This document shows, in pieces, positions 1 to 12,007 of a DNA stretch of 64,000 nt. The stretch spans positions 133,308,001-133,372,000 of the forward strand of contig JAZHRO010000036.1 in NCBI GenBank assembly GCA_037157565.1, given 5' to 3'. Source of the DNA: Thalassia testudinum. Lineage: Eukaryota > Streptophyta > Magnoliopsida > Alismatales > Hydrocharitaceae. The translations under genes were made by a program, and so were the position numbers. The notes below the pieces were generated by a model. The model worked only from the letters and a program-made list of their open reading frames with translations, made no database searches and was not told where the DNA came from. Position 1 is the first letter of the stretch. Each line of letters starts with the position of its first letter.

Positions 1-514
1 ACCCAAATTTCATCCTAAACCTTAAGGTAGGTCAGGTGGAGTTGATCCACTTTGTTGGTTAACTAACCTACAAATTAGGTCAAAAATTGAAATAACTTCT
101 AAATCAAGTGAAATTCAAGACACAATTAGGGCTAAAATTGGTAGATTTAGGTCTCAATTCATACATTCCAATCTACTTGGAATCTCAGTGACAAGGAAGG
201 TCGGGTGGGGGAAACCCTGTAACCTGTGGGGATGCTCTACCATGTAGGGGTCTTTGCGGGACTATCCCTTCCTAGCTGCCCAAGTAATTCTCGGGTGTGT
301 GGACTTTTTGTTAAAGAGGTCCATTTTCCTCAAAAAGCCTTAGTCATCCAAAATTTTTGGGTGTCTTGGTTGGATCCAATACTCATCAATCCCTCATCTA
401 TTCTGTAATACACATACATATGAGAGGTCCCTAGGTCTAACCTAAAGGCCTCCAATAGAGTTAATCTCTTGGGAAAATCTGATCTGCTCTAATCAATTCA
501 ATCTCGACCTGAAT
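1..514. other. gene-free stretch
   Basis: AT-rich sequence without an open frame longer than about 60 codons and without any LTR, inverted repeat or RNA-like motif I can recognise. Confidence 0.4.
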
Positions 515-1876
515 TTGATTCTCCATCCTAATCCACCACCTGATTTGGAAATGCAACCCGACAACATGGGAAAGATTTTCAATAAGCCTGAATCCCATAT
601 GAGTATGAAAGAGAAAATGATCAAAGATGCCATTAGGCATAGGAAAGAATTTGATAGGACCTCAGATCCATTTAGTGGCATTCAGGTTAATGTGTCAGAA
701 ACAACAACCCTCCTTATGAACCGCGCCGAGATAATGTTAACCCAAATGATACATGGTTCAACCTAGGGTGCTCTCATATTAGAATTCAGTGAATTATGGA
801 GCTTGCACAGCACTGAGGGCTTGCAATGTTTAATAAATCCACCACTTTGGAATATACACCAAAATATCATTGAAAAATGTGCGAATGTGATAAATATGTT
901 GCAACAAGCCATTGATAAGAAATACCCATATCACCACTCAGAAACTGATGATGAAGTTTGGAGCAATGTTGAAGATCGGTGTACTTTCCCAAAGCCCGGG
1001 TTCAAAAATGGAGGTCATTATTATGGACCCCTACCCAAATGGACCCAGATTCAGACTTTGTACAGAATGACATACCTGATCAAAATATGGGTTGGGTGAA
1101 TCCAGTTACAAGTGTTCCCGATTATGAGTTAGCCATAAAAAGCTGTGAAGCCGGTCCATTATGCCTAGATTTCCTAAACACTTGACTTAGGACCTTTCGA
1201 GGATGTAACTCCCGCACCTTATCCTATTAAGGTATTCCTCGAGAGCGATTCTGACATCCTAATAAAATCGAGACCAAATTCTAGTAACCCAAATCCTACC
1301 CTTGACCTAGAATCTAGATCTAAGCCTTTATGGGGTGATCATAAGGCCCAATGTGATGAGAACCAGATTTGAGATCTGAATTATGATTTTGGGCCTATAT
1401 TTGATAATTACACCTCTCCAAACTCCTAAGAACAAATTGATTTTTCGGAAGTCAAACCTATTTACGATACAGAGGAGTTGGAAGAGTTGGGATTTGAATG
1501 GATTTACCTTAGGTGCCCAGAACTTGAGCCTATGCCTAATAAGGATAGCCCTTTGAGCTTGGAATTTGAGGTTAGGGTAGACCAAAGTCAGGTTGATGAT
1601 TTCATGCATCTTGACTTATACTGTGGTGGAAATCTTGATCAGGTTCAGAAGCTAATTGTCGCAAATTCTCTGATGATTTCAAATCATACTCTGACTTCGG
1701 AGAACCATTGTTTCTGGATAATTATGAGCCAGTTTATGATCTCGGAACTCACGATTGTTTTTCAAGCACTTATAAATTTAAATACTGTCAATTCAATTTT
1801 CGTAACTATACTACAACGTAATATTTTCCTAAATACGATGATTTTCAACTCAACAAATACCACATTAGAGATTTAA
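515..1876 (+). pseudogene. decayed coding tract of unknown family, possibly a retroelement spacer
   Basis: Several overlapping plus-strand frames (515-766, 803-1099, 979-1185, 1478-1876) look like one former coding tract broken by frameshifts and stops. The inferred peptides are acidic and rich in Asp, Glu, Pro and Tyr, for example EELGFEWIYLRCPELEPMP from about 1481, and YEPVYDLGTHDCFSSTYKF after a frame change near 1660. No catalytic motif of a protease, reverse transcriptase, integrase or transposase is visible. Acidic tracts of this kind occur in linker regions of plant Ty3-type elements, but that is only an analogy. A degenerate host exon is not excluded. No LTR or inverted repeat could be paired around it. 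Confidence 0.3.
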
Positions 1877-2192
1877 AGGAAATAGAAAATATTATTATAG
1901 ATCTCAAGAAACAAATGATGGGAGTTGGTCCCTTTATATAGAGAGGACCAATCCTATTTCAAATCCTGACATAATCTTCTAGAGTAAGAAACAAATCTCT
2001 AACAAACTAAATATAATATCCCTAAAAATAGAAAGTGATAAATTAAAAATAGATTTTCTTAATTTCCTAATTCTATAATATCTCTAACAGCTATAAAGAA
2101 ACTATCAAAGAGGAAGTGGAAGTGGTGTTCATGCCACTATCCTTAAGCATCCTTCAAGAAAGTAGAGGGAAGACTTGGTTCAGAAAACCAAT

Positions 2193-2234
2193 AGCATGAG
2201 ATTTTTTTTTTTTTGAAAAAAAAAAGCATGAGAT
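2193..2234. repeat. 10-bp direct repeat flanking a T-run/A-run hairpin
   Basis: AGCATGAGAT occurs at 2193-2202 and again at 2225-2234, separated by a T-run and an A-run that can pair as a hairpin. It could be the scar of a small retroposon or a slippage product. Confidence 0.4.
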
Positions 2235-3600
2235 ATATACCTAGCAATGGAAAAAAAAAAAGAAAGACTATTAAGTGGATGTTTGGGAATGTAAGAGATA
2301 GAGTGGGGAAAGCCACCTCCATACTCTAGATTACACATTTAGTATCAATAAATATAGCTAGTGGATCATTTTTGCAATGTGCGATGGATGAGATCATCCA
2401 AGGAAAAATAGGGTAAAGGCGCCTACCTCCTATGAAATAATAAACAACTCACTTTACATGGTAAAGAATGTCCCCATGCTTATTTAAATGAATTAAAGAA
2501 GCTTTGGCCAAAATATGAAGTGTTTATTATGTGCAAGGTTGCAGGCATCCAAAGAAAGTCACAAAGGAATTGCAACGCTTCTAAGAAGGATGTAATCTTC
2601 CTATCAAGTTATTTAACATATAATGCCAAGGAGAGATGAATTACCCCAATCACCCTCGTTCCCCTTACCCCCATCGCACCATCCCCTTCCTCCACCTTTT
2701 CGTGAACCACCCTCCACACCAATCTCATCTTAGTGCTAACCCTGCTAACATAGGCACCACAACCAACAACATTTAATGCCAAGAACCGCACACCCACAGG
2801 GCCCATGATGCCCTACCATAGGTGATAATGGAGAAAGGGAAGCTAAAGTTGGACCATCATCTCCTATCATTTTCGTCCTTAACAATCTTGCCACAATGCT
2901 AAAGTCGTATGCTTCTAGTGCCTTACCTAAATCACCTTGCCAAGGATATAATTCCAAAGTCATTTGTTGTTGTTGCTTTCATACAAGCCACCAAACAGTG
3001 GACTGATGTCCTCTTGCCAGGTGCAAGGTTGCTAATGACCTCTCCACATACATTACAGCAGTGAAGGATCATCCTCTCAAGGCCACTCTCATAGGTCAAG
3101 GTGCAACTTGCTAGGGCTTCAAGATGTAGTCACACACTCGTGAAGGGAATAAGAATCAAGGTTGCTAGAGGAACCAACCACTTGCTCCTCATTGTCAACT
3201 ATCAACTTTTAAGTTATCTTGTCATACCGTGCGACTCCTTTCTTGTGGAGGTTGATGAGTTGTGACTTATCATAGTTAAATCGCCTAAGTTAAGCTAGAA
3301 ACTAGGTTAAACACTATGGAATTAACACATAAAAAGAGTTAAGTGTGGGAAATAACAGAAAAGACCAAAAACATCAATTTTATGCTAACACATAATTAGG
3401 TCAATTATTGAGATATTCTATTAATAAATGTAAAATGGTGATCCAATTGCAAATTGAACACACTAATGAGCTCAAAACTCCAAATCAAAAGTAAAATTAA
3501 CTTCTAAGATATTCAATTAAATTTCATTAAAAATCCGATTGCATTTGGACATCATTAAGGTCTTGCATTTAAAGATTCTCACTTAGGTCCTTAATTCATT
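2235..3600. other. gene-free stretch
   Basis: No recognisable gene or element. The short minus-strand open frames near 2609-2963 have no recognisable motif and look fortuitous. Confidence 0.35.
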
Positions 3601-3766
3601 CATGAGAAAACCTCTAAGGACCTACTTGAAGGCCGTAGGGACTTATTTGCAAGCCCATAAGGACTGCTCTGATATACTTTTATACCACTTTTGGGTCTCA
3701 TTCAAAATTCTCTACCCCTTCGCTGAGGGGCCTCTTGTGCAATTTCACCATATCAAAACCCAGCAC

Positions 3767-4234
3767 CTAAAGCTCCTCGCGATCACTGTAGCCGCGAAGA
3801 ACTGAGGCCATCGTGACCGTCAATCCTCCTTTACCCCTCGATCTGTGGCTCTCCATGATTAGAACCTTCGCGTGACTCGGCACGTAGCTCACCTCCTTGC
3901 CCAAATCCCATCCAACGACCCATTTTTGGATTAAACTCGTGCGCGCTACTCTCCTCTCATCCTTACCGCCCAAGCCCTTTTTGTCTAATCCCACCGCGTA
4001 GTGAGGAGATTCACTAATCGTTCTACTTAAGCACCTCCACTGATCGCGTGCGCGCCGATCGACCTCCTCTCCTACTTCCTTGAGGCTGATTCCTTCATCC
4101 TCTCTAGCTCTTCTAACTATTTCACTCACCACATCAGTGACAGTGGTGTGCTTTTTCACCTCCAATTCTTCCTCGCCACTAGGGATGACGTATGCCTGAG
4201 GACAACCCTGAAGCTCCTCTCGTGGGCTTTTCAC
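3767..4234 (-). other. 155-codon open frame of unknown nature
   Basis: This minus-strand frame (ATG at 4234) is unusually long for this AT-rich part of the window and lies in a locally GC-richer block (about 3720-4330). The translation is strongly charged (many Arg, Glu and Lys) and contains SEIVRRAREDEGISLKEVGE. I recognise no domain, signal peptide or membrane segment. No splice context or neighbouring exons could be recognised. Because the GC-rich strand lacks stops by composition, it may be a chance frame inside an untranslated or LTR region. Confidence 0.15.
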
Positions 4235-4330
4235 TCGCTGGTGATCCCCCCCAATTCCTCCTCCTTAGCCGCCGACTCTGAATCCAAAGGTCTCATTCCT
4301 CTGATTAGATTAGGATTTACTGTTTTCTAG

Positions 4331-6230
4331 AGTAGTTACAGTGATAATTAGAGTAATTCAAGAGTAGAAATTAGATGTAGGCTTGCTCTGATCTGATTCT
4401 GTGATTATAGATAGCTTAGGAGTAGTGTAGTGTAAAATCCACACACCCACCTCCTCTGATCAATTCAGATCAGTGGAGATGAATTCATATCACCCCACTG
4501 ATCACTAAACTTCCCCTTCACAGCACAATTTCATGTTTTGAATTTCCCTCGTGTTTTAATTTGCAATTCCCCCCATCCATTAGAGTCAAACCTTCATCTC
4601 ATTGCTCTCTAGCTTTGAGATGAAAATTTGCACTCAAAAAATCACTTAGGGGTCTCTTCACTCATGTCATTTTGTTCACAAAGACCCTTGATCTAATTTA
4701 AAAGGAATTGATTTACTTGATCTGATTTTAATTTGATTTTCAATGTGAGATCGTGAGATTTTGATTAAATTGAGCTTTAAAGAGTTGTTGATCAAGTGAA
4801 TCAATATGTTTTTGAATAGATAGTCCATGGCTGTGAATCTAAGATGATTTTTGTTGGCGAACTTTTCCTTAGATGAGCCATGGTGGAATTGGGCTTGAAT
4901 TGAGTCTTGTTATGATTTTCAAGGTGTGGGAGTGCCAAGGAGAATCAACTTTGTTGATTTGAGGTACTCACATGTATTTGTGTGTAACTTGATATTTTCG
5001 AATTTGGATTTCTTACCTAAGGGATTTTCAATATCCCTTAAGATTTAAACATTTGGGATTCAGGTCAAACGAATTTAATGGGCTGAGTTGAACTCTCCCT
5101 TCATACTGTCTATAGCATAAGGAAGAGATCAAATCAGTGTTCTCTCTCTGATTTGATATAGGAATCAAGGTTAGAAGGTTTTTTGAGTAAAAACACAATG
5201 TTTTCAACTGATTTCTAAGCTAATTCAAGTTCTATCAGATTTTTGAGTTGGTCATTGTGAGTTTTGAATCCCAAATTTTAAATATTAAAATCCTGCATAA
5301 CAGCTACATTTTTATTGGATTAAATTCCAATCTAATTCCATTATCTTTGTTGTCTATGACAAAGATAAGGGATTAGATTTGGTCGATGTAACAACCACTG
5401 AAACGCCCATGTCAAAGTTGCTAAAATGAAACTGATCCTCCCAAAATTTGCACTCGAAATCACTAAAATTATTGATGCACTGTAGCAGCCATTTTGAGCA
5501 TTTTAAGACGTCTGGGCAGTGCTTTGGATGGCTTTGAGCTGCAGCTGATGCTACAATTGTTGATGCTGCAGCTACTGCTCTTGCTGGATGATTTGAAATT
5601 AAGGACAGTAGCTTAGGTTTTAGTTATTTAAAATAAATGACAAGTTGTAAATGTTGTATTTTATGTATACAAGCTTCCATGTACTGTTTTATGATTTTAA
5701 ATCTCATCTAGATTGCTTGTAACCTTGTTTAAATTCTTCTTTGTCAGCTAACTACGTATGCTTAACTATCCACATTGAGTAATATATGGAAATGGAGTTA
5801 AAAAGCTTGATTATATAATTACACATCCTTTAGTTAGTGTTTAGAGCTTATCTGTGGCAATCCACTGCCATTTCAACTGCTCATTTGAGATTTAGGGTCT
5901 TAGAATCCTTTGAAAAACACTTAAAAGACCCTAAAATGTGCCAACTTAGTTTATAAATAAAAATAACATAAAAAATCTAAAAAAATAAAATAATAGTATA
6001 GTGAGTAGGATTACATATTTTTCTAGACTCATACAAAGTTTCATGGTCATCTGAACCTCCGACTTGGTAGAGCATACCAGCCGATTGTTTAGTATACCTA
6101 TTAACTCAATAAAAAACTTTAAAACTAAAAAAATACAAAAAGACACTCACTCTCTCATCCATTTCTTTCTTTCTCATCCCCTACCTCCATAAAACACCTA
6201 AAACCCATAAAAAGAAGAAAAACTCAAAAA
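4331..6230. other. gene-free stretch
   Basis: AT-rich, no open frame above about 66 codons, and no paired terminal repeats seen. Confidence 0.35.
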
Positions 6231-7060
6231 ATACACAAAAATACCATGTATATTATGTATATACTTGTAAATATAAGCCATATAGTAAGCTATATGTATA
6301 TATATTGTAAAATAGGTGTATAATATGTATAAATAACTTGTATATATATTGTATAATGTACATTAAATATTTAAGATTATTTAAATCGTATATAATTTAG
6401 TTGTATAATTATTTTTTATTTATATTAACTTATAAGCATTATAACTTAAGTAAATATATAAAATCTTGTAAACAACCATATTTACTAATGATACTGTATA
6501 TACATATTTATATATGTATTATGTATATTATAAACCCTGTATCATAAGTTAATTATGTATATATAATAAATAATTTATTTATTAAGTTACTACCTAAGTT
6601 ATTAAGTTAAATTAAAATAAATTAGTAAATTAAGTTATAACTAAGATAATTTATACTGTATAGTTGTATTACAGTATTTTAGGTAAATTAAACTAATTTA
6701 ACTATATTTATAATGTATTACATTATTTATACTTAATTTATATGAATAACTCCCTGAATACACTTATTTAAATGTAAATAAATTAAAATAAACCCTGTAA
6801 AATATAATAAAAATATGTATTAAATACTTTATTATATGTGTATTAAGTTAATTAGAAGATTATCTAACTAATTTAACCTGTAATTAAGAAATAAATACAC
6901 TTAACAGTATGCATAAATTCCTAATTTTGACTAATTTATTTATATAGTAAATGTAATTAATTTTGTAAATAAATTGTATAATCTTGTAGTCCTATGTAAA
7001 TACTTTAATACCATATAATTTAATTTTAAATTAGATTAATTTATAGCCCTTAATTGGAGG
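6231..7060. repeat. very AT-rich low-complexity block
   Basis: About 800 bp made almost entirely of A and T, with irregular TATATGTATA, AATTAA and GTATAA words and no fixed period. Both edges fall back to ordinary composition. A similar but shorter block recurs near 7560-8060. It could be decayed microsatellite or AT-rich MITE material. Confidence 0.6.
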
Positions 7061-7297
7061 GCCAAAATCAAGCAACCAGAACATGCACGCAGGAGCTGCA
7101 GCGCCTATGGAGGTGCTAACAAAGCACCACATCATTGGCGTTAGAAGGTATGCAGCGCTTTAAGTTGATTTGTCTTCTCCCCTCTTCAGTCGTCACAGAC
7201 GTCAGGCACCAAAAAACCCTCTCCCCTTATCCCCTCTGAGCATGAATGAGTCTAGCATGAGATTGGTGAGCGGTGCGCAGCTGGGAGCTATGCACTG

Positions 7298-8240
7298 TAA
7301 CGGGCCTGTTATAGGCCCAATTATGATCTATTAACCGAATTAAATGGGCTAATTAATCATCAAGGTGACCTAAGTAGAGATCTGGTCCCACCCATTGAGG
7401 GTGCTGTGTATCCCTCAAAAAGGTCGCCCGCTAATAACAAACCTAATTTTGTGATTAAGGACAGTAATCACCCTTAATTAAAGTGATTAAGTGTTGAAGA
7501 AGGCCCCATGTAAGAGACTTAAGCAGAAGATAGAAGAACAAAAGAGGCCCTGTGCCTGCTGTGTTGTGTATATATACAAGTATATAGTATAAATATAACA
7601 TATATGTACGTATACTGTAAATAAATAATATAATAATATATATACGTAGTATAGAGTGTTTGAGCTCATTGTTGTAATAAATAACATGTGAGCTTTACTG
7701 ACAGACTTATACGCCACTGTATATAGAATAAATGTCAGTATAGATCCCAGTTTTTATCTTAGCTTATGTATATAATTTTTCCTAAGGTTTAGTGACGTTT
7801 ATATATGTCATACATATTATATATGTTACTATAGATAATATATCAAGTTAAGTTAGTATGACATTTTATAACATATTATTGTATAGATATGTAAGTATTA
7901 GTACTATAAGTTATAAATAGATAGTATATAGTATGTAATTATAGTTTTTTATGCTTGTTTGTACATAATTGTTTTCAAGCATTGTATTGATTTGTAATTC
8001 ATTCTTGTATATACAATTGATTCATTCTTTGATTATTTCATTTATTCATTATTGTACATAAAACTAATCTTTTTGGAATTAAAGAACATTATTAGACTTA
8101 GAGAGTGATGTATATTAACTGTCTCTCAGTGAACGACCTCGAATAACCAATTAAAATTAAGTAATTAAATAAAATTGACGTGACAACAGTTTGTATTTGT
8201 GACGTATACTACAATAACGACCCCTTTTTGTACGAACCGG
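7298..8240 (+). other. possible decayed LTR
   Basis: The tract opens with TGTAACGGGCCTGTTATAGG, an LTR-like start. It has a TATA-rich core near 7565-7580 and ends in a region with no paired copy. No primer-binding site, partner LTR or target duplication could be found, so this is a weak suggestion. Confidence 0.15.
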
Positions 8241-9204
8241 TAGTCGGACGAACAGAGGTTTTCTTGACTACATTGATAAGATGCACCTCTTAGTCTCTAT
8301 CCAACGAGGTGTTTCGACCATCGTGCCTCCAAAGTGCCGCATGGCACTACATTGGATCTACCTAGAAAGAAAAGAAATCACTAATAAATTTATGCAACCC
8401 TCAAAAGCAAAAATAACGAATGTCGTTTTCCCTCCTATGTAGGTTCAGTCATAGTTGGCCGAAGGTTTGCATTGCCACCACATATCCTATGTGGCAATGC
8501 GATGCCACATTTGCAACAAAGCCTACTAAGCCCTTTATAGCATGGATCCAGAACCAACCCCCTTCCATACCTCAGCTTCTTTGATCCAACTTCACCACCT
8601 AGAGCACCTACCTTTTTCCTCACTTCCAGGAACCCATTGACCCTCTCCCTCTTAATTGACGGGCTCCAGGAACCAACAGATCCACGAAGTCCTACTACTA
8701 CATCACTCGACAATCGCCTCCACTATATGAGGACTTCTAAAGTGGTGAAGTCTCTACCACTACCCTTTTCTCTGTCGATTCCATCTCTGATGCATCCCCA
8801 CAAGTCTGGCTCTTTCAAGTGAGATCACTCTCCCCTACCACCAAGTTTCCTTTAATGCTACCAATTTTCCTGCTAATTGCAACAGAGCTAGAGTCCACCT
8901 TGAACCTGCAAAGACTTATTATGGGCTCATTGCAATTAACGAACTATGAATTACTCTCTCTAAAGCCAAATCTAGCATCCAACCTTCACTTCATATTCAA
9001 CTCATGTTAGTATGATCCCTTGAGTTCTCCCAATTTTCTTTCCCTTACTCCCAACTGGTAATCCCCTATGCATGTCGTCTCCGATGGTGTCACTTTCCAT
9101 CTCATTGATGGCCAAGCAAAACCCAACTATACATCTTGTTCTTCGTGCCCAAGTCAAGCAATGTTGCAGGTGAGCCATATTCATAAAGGCATTCTTCTCA
9201 ACTA
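8241..9204. other. gene-free stretch
   Basis: Only short, motif-free frames on both strands. Sequence on both sides of the MITE at 9213 appears continuous with this stretch, which would be the pre-insertion host DNA. Confidence 0.3.
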
Positions 9205-9212
9205 GATCCAGC

Positions 9213-9539
9213 CAGTGATTTAAATGTCGTCAGCAAGGCCCTTTTAGGAAAAGCCCATGCCGACATGGTAAAGTTGTCAAAATATTGAGATATCGTCAGC
9301 ATGGTCAGCATATGGTCGCATGGTCGGCATGCCGGCGAAATCGATAGTCATGCCAAGGCTGCTGATAATCTTTTTGACTACTTCTGTCATTTTTGTCAGC
9401 ATGCATCGACATGCCCTCGGCATTTCCACAAAATGCCCATCGAAAAATAGGCTTTTTCACGGCGTGCCCTTGGTATGCCCACGAAATGTACACTTAGAAT
9501 TTCATCGGCACAAAGTCAAAATCGGCATTTTGAACCTTG
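9213..9539. mobile_element. hAT-type MITE, GCCGAC-rich family (copy 1)
   Basis: A 327-bp element bounded by GATCCAGC (9205-9212) and GATCTAGC (9540-9547), an 8-bp target duplication matching at 7 of 8 positions. Its ends form a terminal inverted repeat. The left end reads CAGTGATTTAAATGTCG and the right end, reverse-complemented, reads CAAGGTTCAAAATGCCG. Inside are many GCATGCC and GCCGAC words in both orientations. It has no coding capacity. The 8-bp duplication and the CAGTG/CAAGG ends point to a non-autonomous hAT-superfamily element. Related copies lie at 62627-63122, 46480-46670 and on both sides of the hAT transposon at 34146-45350. Confidence 0.75.
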
Positions 9540-9547
9540 GATCTAGC

Positions 9548-10275
9548 TTGATCTTTCCTAATGGCTCTTCCAAACTATCCTTGGTTGTTCCCCTTGGGCA
9601 TGCCATCCCTGATATTGTTGTTTCTTCTATGTCATAATTGGTTCTATCAGAGCTCAACCATGTTTTGCATAGACAAAGCTTGGTTGAAACTTCATCTACA
9701 CAAACATGCTCTCCTCAACTAAATCCGGACCCTAACACCAACCTCAAATTTAGCTCACCACAGCATGGCACCTCAATACCTATTAACTTGTTCCCCTCTC
9801 CTTTGGATGCCAATGAGTGTTCTGCCAATTGACTCACGATCCTTCTCCATCTAATTTTCCATCTGTGTCTAAAGTATGACTTAAGCCTGGTCAAGGCATC
9901 TCTAGATCAAAAAGTGGTATGCATGACTAGAGATAATGCTTCTCTTCCTAAGCTCGCCATAGAATCCCAACTTATCTGCAAGTGTAGTAGTCGTAGAAGA
10001 CCAGTGATGGCCTCTACTCCTTAGGTCAAGGTTATAGGCATAGGTGGACAAGCACATTGTGCTCTATTGCTCCACCGATTGCCGCCTTTTAGAAGACGAG
10101 GTATAAGGTTGCCAGTGCTACAAGCTTTTTTGGCCTACAAAAACTCCATGGAAAATACATTTCTTTGCTTGGGAGATGCAATGAAAGAGAATTGTTACTA
10201 AAGCCGATCATTAAGAGCGAAATTCATTGGCAGACACTAATTAGTATTACGTGGCGATGGGTTGGAAAAATATCT
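9548..10275. other. gene-free stretch
   Basis: Short unsupported frames only (for example 9638-9832). No domain recognised. Confidence 0.3.
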
Positions 10276-10284
10276 TTTCTTCAA

Positions 10285-11284
10285 GGGATTTATATATAGA
10301 TACCACTGAAAAGATCAAAATTACTTTTTTCCATCCACTTTCTAATATTGCTTTAAATACTCGCAGAAAAGTCACATCATTTTTGTAATTGCCATTCCAT
10401 TAGTACCATTAAGCTTAACAATGATGGACCCAAAAGTAATGAAAATTTATGTTTTTTACCCCTGATTCTTATTTTCTCTCCCACTCTCTTCCCCCTCCCC
10501 CTTCTCACCTCCTCCCTCCTCACTCCACCTTCCCTCACCACACCTCGTTGAGCAAGGGTCATCCCTTGTTGCACCTCATCAAGCATCGAATCTCCTCACA
10601 TCTTGCTACACTTCGTCAAACCTTGTCAAAGCAAAGGTCGAAACGATACTTATCTCTCGACACTCCCTTCGATCTCTATCTTGTTACTCTCTTTCCCTTT
10701 CTCTCAGTCTGACACGTACACTCCCGCTCCCGTTCTCTCACTCATATGCAAAACCATGGACCTCAAGTTCCGCATCTCTACAACCTCTAACCCTCCCTTC
10801 ACCTCTCCCTCCACCCAACTACCCTTCCCCACTCTCCCTCTCCCTCAAGTCCAACCTTAACCACTTCAGCTCCCCCTTCTCTTCACCCCTCTCCTGCATC
10901 AAGTTGGGGTTGTGTTGGTTGGCATTACAGAAGAGAAGCAAAGAATGTACCTAGAGGAGGAGATTGTCGAGGTTGTGGTGGTCGTCAATGGGAAGGGGAA
11001 GAAATGCAGGGAGGTCCAACCCCATCCGACGAGGTGTGGTAAAGGTGGAGGGAGGAGGTGGGGAGGGGGAGGGGGAAGAAGGTAGGTGAGAGAAAAAAAT
11101 AAAAATCGAGGGTAAAAAACATTAATTTCTGTACTTATGGGTCCACATGGTTAAATTTAATGGTGCTAACGAAGTGATAATTACGAACATTATGACTTTT
11201 CTCGTGGTATTTGAAGCAATATTAAAAAGTGGATGGCAAGAAAATAATTTTTAATATTTTCAATGACATCTATATAAAAATTCC
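10285..11284. mobile_element. Mutator-like non-autonomous element with long terminal inverted repeats
   Basis: About 280 bp at the left (10285-10565) matches the reverse complement of the right end (about 11005-11284) at roughly 80 percent by eye. The ends read GGGATTTATATATAG and, reverse-complemented, GGAATTTTTATATAG. Flanks are TTTCTTCAA (10276-10284) and TCTCTTCAA (11285-11293), a 9-bp duplication with one mismatch. Long terminal inverted repeats plus a 9-bp duplication are diagnostic of the Mutator superfamily. The roughly 440-bp interior has only motif-free frames and no transposase, so movement would need an autonomous partner elsewhere. Both arms carry C-rich pyrimidine tracts (about 10480-10540 and the mirror at 11040-11090). 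Confidence 0.75.
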
Positions 11285-11293
11285 TCTCTTCAA

Positions 11294-11736
11294 TTATTGC
11301 TTAACTACTGCATAGGATCATTTAGGGGTGGCTAGGATTGATAATTAATCTTTTTTTAAAATTTGGAATTCCTTAAAAGAAGGCATTTGGACCTCTACAT
11401 GACACAATTTCATTCGAAATGGGAGAGGGTGGCACTTTAGCTAGCTCATGAGCTATTTAGTTGGAGAAGAATGGAGCTATTTTTGATGAGGTGTAGCCTC
11501 ATGTGGAGAGGTTGTTTTTGGAGTGAATTTTTGTATTGAGTGGAGACGAGTTTATGATGTAGTTCATGTTGTAAGCCTATTTTTGTCGGGAGGACTACAA
11601 ACACCTTGTGTAACTTTCCTTAACCCTTTCAAGAAAAAAAATTTAATAGCTTTACTTAACTGAATCATTTAGATGCATGTGTTATCATGACTAAGCCGCT
11701 ACCCCCCCAACCCCAAAATCAAAAAACACACACACG
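11294..11736. other. gene-free stretch
   Basis: No gene seen. The part ending near 11640 finishes in an A-run (about 11632-11641) after a TGTAACTTTCC phrase and could be a 5'-truncated retroposon tail, but no coding match supports this. Confidence 0.25.
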
Positions 11737-11741
11737 GAAAA

Positions 11742-11995
11742 TGTTGAGAGAATTGAGTTGTGGGTTTAGTCACATCGGAAGATGTGGATTTTGTGTGTGA
11801 GTGGTAGCCTATAAATAAGTGTGTACTCCCATATTCCTTTGAGGAGAAGAAATATAAAATTCAGAGCCTTATCGAGGCCTTCTCCCGTGATTTCTCCCCA
11901 CTCTTTGTGAGTGGGGTTTCCACGTAAACACAAGCATTTCTTGATTGATTTTTATTGCTTTGATTATTGCTCCTGCATTATTTTAGATTTCAACA
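11742..11995 (+). repeat. 5' LTR of LARD A
   Basis: 254 bp, starting TGTTGAG and ending TTTCAACA, with a TATA box near 11810. It pairs with 13676-13930. Confidence 0.85.
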
Positions 11996-12007
11996 TGGTA
12001 TCAAAGC
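11996..12007 (+). other. primer-binding site of LARD A
   Basis: TGGTATCAAAGC directly follows the 5' LTR. It is one base off the initiator-Met tRNA complement TGGTATCAGAGC used by plant copia elements. Confidence 0.75.

Noticed and set aside
8435..9010. Possible LINE ORF1 or host exon
   Set aside because: Short frames with no Cys/His box or other conserved motif could be recognised.
10449..10860. Two overlapping Pro/Ser/Leu-rich open frames
   Set aside because: They lie in the pyrimidine-rich arm of the Mutator-like inverted repeat. The openness comes from base composition and no domain is visible.
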